From Larix sibirica (taxonomy: Eukaryota > Streptophyta > Pinopsida > Pinales > Pinaceae), in NCBI GenBank assembly GCA_004151065.3, contig NWUY0300003640.1, positions 98,437 through 109,139 of the forward strand: a DNA stretch of 10,703 nt. Reading direction: 5' to 3'. The notes under the pieces are model-generated. The model saw only the letters and a list, made by a program, of their open reading frames with translations, searched no databases and was not told the DNA's origin. How positions within the stretch are numbered: the stretch's first letter is position 1; every line of letters begins with the position of its first letter. Both the position numbers and the translations under genes were made by a program. Of this stretch, positions 6,909 through 10,703 are shown in pieces.

Positions 6909-8602
6909 GGGGAGCATAATAATATAAAGCCATCCTTGTCATTCCTATCTCTTAATGACTAGAATTTCCAATTCTATGCCTTATTTCCTTTTGCCTTTAG
7001 TAATATACGAACATGTAAACACACCTTGTTAGTGACATATTGAGTCAAAAGACATCAAAAGCACTAAAATTTACCCAAATTTGGTTGCTTTCATTCAAGT
7101 CTATATTTCCCTCCTTAAGAAATTTGTGTCTTCCTATCATTTTCAATTTTAATGGTGGAGAACATGTGATTCCATTAGTTTCTATGTGTTCCAACCTTGT
7201 TGTTGATTAATTATATCACAAAATCACAAAATTCAAAACAAAATCAACCATGTAGGGGTCATTAGAAATAATTTTGGGTAATACAATTTTACTAAAGAAA
7301 GGGCATGAAAAAAATCAAGTTTTGGAATTAATTTAATGGAAAAAGGTCATAGTTTTGACCTAAATCTAAGAGGTTTACACTAACCATGGTGTTTTTGTAA
7401 AAAATAATATCTCTTGCGGTAAACATGAGCTCGATGGATTGTGGGACTTAACTATGCTAAGGCATGTGTATTAATTGTGTAGATGCAACTTTGGTTAATA
7501 ATCATTGTAGGTCCAGGTCTCCTTTGTTGCTAAGGCAAGTAATTTGAAGGGAAACATGGATTTTTACATTTTCATTTTCTTCTTAACATTACATTTCAAA
7601 TTTTAATTTCTATCAATAAATTTCATTGTTTATCACAATTTTGCATTTATTGCTAATTTATGGTTTAATTCCTATACATAAATTGTTATATTAAATATTT
7701 ACTATTGCATTTGCATGAGCCTATTGTTTCCCTTATTTTCATCCAAAAATGTCGACAGACTCCAAATCCCTATTAACTACATATGTAGTGCACCTATATA
7801 CATTTCCTAACATCTTGGGGTACATCAATGACATTTATAGGTTTAATTGATTTTTATCTTCCTACCAAATATTTCTTATTGTGTGATGATGCATTTACTT
7901 TCATCTTTTCATATGTTATGTCACTTTTTTGGGGGGGATATTGAAGAAATGTCTCTTACTTTATGATTGTAACACAATCCTTTCACACACCCTTCCAAAT
8001 TTGGCCATCACATCCTTGATGCATTTTATGGATCATGCCATTTTCTTCTATTTCTAGTAAATCTTTGCTTATGTTCTCCATTTAGATTTCTCATTAGGAC
8101 CTGAGATAATCTTTCTCGAGTGTTTGGTGGTTAGGATCTTCATTGTTGCATGTTCACTTAATTGATAAACCATTAGTTAATTAAATTTCTTGATATCATA
8201 GTATTTTCTATACAAGATCATAGTTGGTGTATTGATATCAACTTTAAGATCTTCCAAAAATATTAAAAAATGTTTGATTAGCCTAACTCTATAGAAACAC
8301 ATGAAACATATAATTATGTTGTCTATATTTTAAAACCTTTTTCACAATGTTAAACTTAAATTCAACTTGCATATGACATCTCATATACACAATCCCATCA
8401 TTGTTACAAGGTGCAAAGAATTGTTACCAACAAGGCTACACATTCCTCTAAACTATAACCCTTGAGTTCTACAACTCGTTTTAGAAAAAATGACAAATGT
8501 TATAGAAACACTATACAAATACATAGTGAATTTGGTTTTATATATAATTACATAACACTATTTTAAAAGCTTTTTGGTTTCAATCCTTAAAGTTTATCCC
8601 TC
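6909..8602. other. Non-coding AT-rich stretch
   Basis: No gene, RNA gene or clear repeat array is visible. The first few hundred bases are probably the outer (U3) part of the LTR. A T6G7 tract at about 7925-7937 is followed by ATATTGAAG. It resembles a polypurine tract next to an LTR start, but no coding trace of a plus-strand element precedes it. The rest has no feature that I can support. Confidence 0.5.
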
Positions 8603-8674
8603 CTACCATGCTTTAGTGGTTGCTTTGAAGCAAAAGATCTACCATGCTTTAGTGGTTGCTTTGAAGCAAAAGAT
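8603..8674. repeat. Perfect tandem duplication of a 36-bp unit
   Basis: The unit at 8603-8638, beginning CTACCATGCTTTAGTGG, is repeated without a single difference at 8639-8674. Each copy contains TTGCTT-TG-AAGCAA, a 6-bp hairpin with a 2-nt loop. Complete identity in a region where everything else is decayed suggests a recent duplication, for example by replication slippage aided by the hairpin. Confidence 0.95.
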
Positions 8675-9059
8675 TGTCTACTCTTAAAAGTTTGATGTCA
8701 TAACCAAATTCCAAAGAGTCTTAAATTTATAGATTTTTTTGCATAGCATCGCATAAAAATTGCTCCATATTCAATGGCCATGCTTCATATTCCCTCATTC
8801 AATGATACTATTTTATTCACAATTGTTGTAGTATTAACCGTACAAACATAAAAAAGCTCAAGGGATTGCCACATTCCAACCATGTCCATTTACTCTCTTT
8901 CTCCTTCATCTTAATCTTCTTACATATTTTTTAATCTCATTTTTACACTAAGATATACATAGGTTTTCTATCAAAATTTATATCCTTACATGGTGGTTAG
9001 ATTATAGTTATTTCCTTTCCTTTTTCTTAAATGGAGTGAATCAACATATTAATAATTAT

Positions 9060-9545
9060 ATTTTTGAATGTTCAAGTGACACTGATTGAGAAAGTTTTAA
9101 ATTTCACTTTTCGAAGATTTAGGATCACATTCTTTAGTGTGAGAAACGTTCACCAATGCTCTTTTCTATGATACAATTAACTTTGAAAATTCAATATTCA
9201 AGGTTTGAATTGCTAAAACAATAACACTTGTGGAGATAGTCTTAAACTTTGCTTCTTGAATATCTGATATCATATCCCGTTGGTGTGTGAAATTGCCGAC
9301 GAATGCTTTCTCCTCTCCTATAATTATTTTTTAGGATTCAAGACTTGAGGTTAGAATTGCTAACCAATAAACTATGTGTGACACTTGTGGAGAGAGTCTT
9401 AAACCTTGCATCTTGAATATCTAGGATCACATCCCTTAGTGTGTGAAATTTCCTACCAATGCCCTTTCCTCTCCTACAACTAAATTTGAGGATCTGAAAC
9501 TCAAGGTTAGACTTGGTAAACAATAACCTCTTATACATGTAGAGT
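9060..9545. repeat. Decayed tandem array, unit about 145-157 bp
   Basis: Four units are recognisable: A about 9060-9201, B about 9202-9347, C about 9348-9503 and a partial D about 9504-9545. Anchors are AGGTTTGAATTGCT, GAGGTTAGAATTGC and AAGGTTAGACTTGG at the unit starts, ACACTTGTGGAGA..AGTCTTAAAC in B and C (diverged in A), CTTGAATATCT and GATCACAT..CTTAGTGTG in the middle, and ACCAATGC then CTCTCCTA near the end. The ACACT(T) anchor sits at 9079, 9224 and 9381, giving periods of 145 and 157. Unit C has about 12 extra bases before that anchor. The open frame on the minus strand (9338-9607) simply crosses the units and is not a gene. Confidence 0.85.
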
Positions 9546-10250
9546 CCATGAATACAATATTGCATATGCCAAGGAGGTGTTACAATACAAAAAACATTGT
9601 TCTTCATTGATTTATTTCCATATGTTACTTACATTTTTAAATTACTCGAACATCATTTCTTTGTTGATCACAACGAAGGGAGTATAGTTGCAAATGCTTC
9701 AACATATGAAAATATTTCATATTATTGTTTTCTATGGATATTCTAACTTCCATTATTGATGATGACATGCAAAAGTTGGCCATTGACAAAAAAAAACTAA
9801 ATATTAAATAAAATTTGGTGTGCTAATCAATAAAATTTTGAGATTTCAACAAGTTAGAGATTTTGCATTAACCAATGTTAACTTTGTTTTTTTGTTAAGA
9901 AATTTGAGCAATCGTGTCCTTAATATCACCATTTATCAATAGATTTTGGATTCAGTTTATGACAATCTCACCACGTGTTTGATTGAGAATTTTGTTGTCA
10001 ATGGGGCTGATTCAAATTGAAAACCTATTAGTTCGAAGACTAATATATTGTGTAACTGTACATTGCTAGCAATGAGGTTCAAGATAGAAACTTCTCCTTT
10101 TGGATATTGATGCTCACTGCTATTTTTATGATAACAAGTGGGTAGTTTTCTCTTGATGAGATTAACTCCATGAATTAGATAATCACATATCACTCTTGGA
10201 TTTGAACTTTACATTTCATTATGAAGAAATAGAACACATATAATACATTT
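9546..10250. other. Non-coding stretch with an unrecognised minus-strand open frame
   Basis: The only open frame of size is 9957-10193 on the minus strand (78 residues, starting MICDYLIHGVNLIKRK). I recognise no domain in it, and it has no visible upstream or downstream exon signals. It could be a remnant of a transposon or a chance frame. Nothing else stands out in this stretch. Confidence 0.4.
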
Positions 10251-10276
10251 GGGCCCTCCTGCAAAGCTGAGGGACC
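10251..10276. repeat. GC-rich 8-bp hairpin
   Basis: GGGCCCTC at 10251-10258 pairs with GAGGGACC at 10269-10276 over a 10-nt loop with one mismatch. It is GC-rich against an AT-rich background. No T-run follows that would suggest a terminator-like role, and none is expected in a plant nucleus. Confidence 0.55.
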
Positions 10277-10371
10277 TTTTAGATGAAATCATATATGTAA
10301 AAAACCCAGCTTAAGTTTTTGAAAATAGAAATAGGTACGCGTTTATCACATCTAGCAATGTATAGGCCCAA

Positions 10372-10389
10372 GCCTTCCATGGTGAAGGC
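10372..10389. repeat. Perfect 6-bp hairpin
   Basis: GCCTTC at 10372-10377 pairs with GAAGGC at 10384-10389 over the loop CATGGT. It lies about 100 bp right of the previous hairpin and just before the 26-bp repeats. Confidence 0.5.
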
Positions 10390-10450
10390 CACGCATGATA
10401 GGAAAAGGATGTGTTAAGTAATGAGTACTTGTTTTAAACATGTACCCAAT

Positions 10451-10528
10451 ATATAGAGAAAAAACGGGTACTTGACATATAGAGCAAAAGCAAGTACTAG
10501 ATATATAGAGAAAAAATGGGTACCCGAT
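10451..10528. repeat. Three tandem 26-bp units
   Basis: Units at 10451-10476, 10477-10502 and 10503-10528 all start ATATAGAG and have the same length. Units 1 and 3 differ at four positions. Each carries a GTAC core (GGGTACTT, AAGTACTA, GGGTACCC). GTACTTG at 10468-10474 pairs with CAAGTAC at 10491-10497, so units 1 and 2 can fold on each other. A more diverged copy may precede at 10425-10450 (TGTACCCAAT), and a fragment (TTATATAA) follows. Confidence 0.85.
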
Positions 10529-10590
10529 TTATATAACATGTTGTATTTCCCAATTCAGGAAGCATTAAAGTTTTATTATTAATAAATGCA

Positions 10591-10703
10591 TACCCCCCTA
10601 ACTCCTACCCCACCAAAACCCCTAATACATCCCCTCCCTAACACCCCTCTCCAACTCCATAACAACCCCTCCCCAATCCACTAACACCCCCTCTCCAACT
10701 CCC
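10591..10703. repeat. C-rich degenerate tandem repeats reaching the window edge
   Basis: The plus strand becomes almost pure C, T and A with runs of C. CTAACACCCCTCTCCAACTC at 10638-10657 recurs at 10681-10702 with one extra C. A diverged copy (10659-10680) lies between them, giving a unit near 22 bp. C-runs at 10593-10598, 10608-10611, 10619-10622, 10631-10634, 10636-10638 and 10644-10647 mean that the minus strand is G-rich and could form a G-quadruplex. The array continues beyond the window. Confidence 0.75.

Noticed and set aside
6734-6919. Plus-strand 61-residue open frame
   Set aside because: It lies within the LTR region on the opposite strand and has no motif.
7180-7200. Outer end of the LTR at TTCCAACC
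   Set aside because: It is one base off the expected TTCCAACA, and no target-site duplication could be confirmed because the other end of the element is missing. It is kept only as a possibility in the LTR entry.
9338-9607. Minus-strand 89-residue open frame
   Set aside because: It crosses units of the 145-157 bp tandem array and has no recognisable domain.
1-10703. A new defence or biosynthetic system
   Set aside because: No intact gene cluster is present. All protein traces belong to one dead retroelement.

Overview
The window looks like intergenic nuclear DNA of a seed plant with a large, repeat-rich genome. It is AT-rich and has no intact host gene. It holds one old, heavily mutated Ty3/gypsy-type LTR retrotransposon on the minus strand and several unrelated arrays of degenerate tandem repeats. 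The capsid, zinc-knuckle and protease peptides match a polyprotein type known from plant genomes. A gymnosperm-like host is only a guess from the long, decayed repeat landscape.

Layout. Positions 1-1685 contain no recognisable gene. They carry a dispersed family of short hairpins of the type GAGCC-TTAC-GGCTC followed by TCTGT. Positions 1686-2222 are very AT-rich and contain several perfect or near-perfect inverted repeats, including an 11-bp perfect pair. From the single ambiguous base at 2223 up to at least 6908 the minus strand carries the retroelement. Read in its own direction (right to left) it shows a 5' LTR with a TATA-like box, a poly(A) signal and a CA end; a tRNA-iMet-like primer site; a Gag reading frame with a purine-rich N-terminal part, capsid core and zinc knuckles; a retropepsin; and a post-protease region with a second capsid-like module. 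Many stops and at least three frame changes break it. The coding trace ends at about 2224, just where reverse transcriptase would be expected. No RT, RNase H or integrase is visible.

Positions 6909-10703 are non-coding as far as I can tell. They hold a perfect 36-bp tandem duplication (8603-8674), a decayed array of about 145-157 bp units (9060-9545), two GC-rich hairpins (10251-10276 and 10372-10389), three 26-bp tandem units (10451-10528) and a C-rich repeat block that runs off the right edge.

Nothing here works together as a living system. The retroelement is dead, and no novel gene cluster is supported. The least explained signal is the dispersed hairpin family at the left end, whose stems appear to be kept by paired changes.
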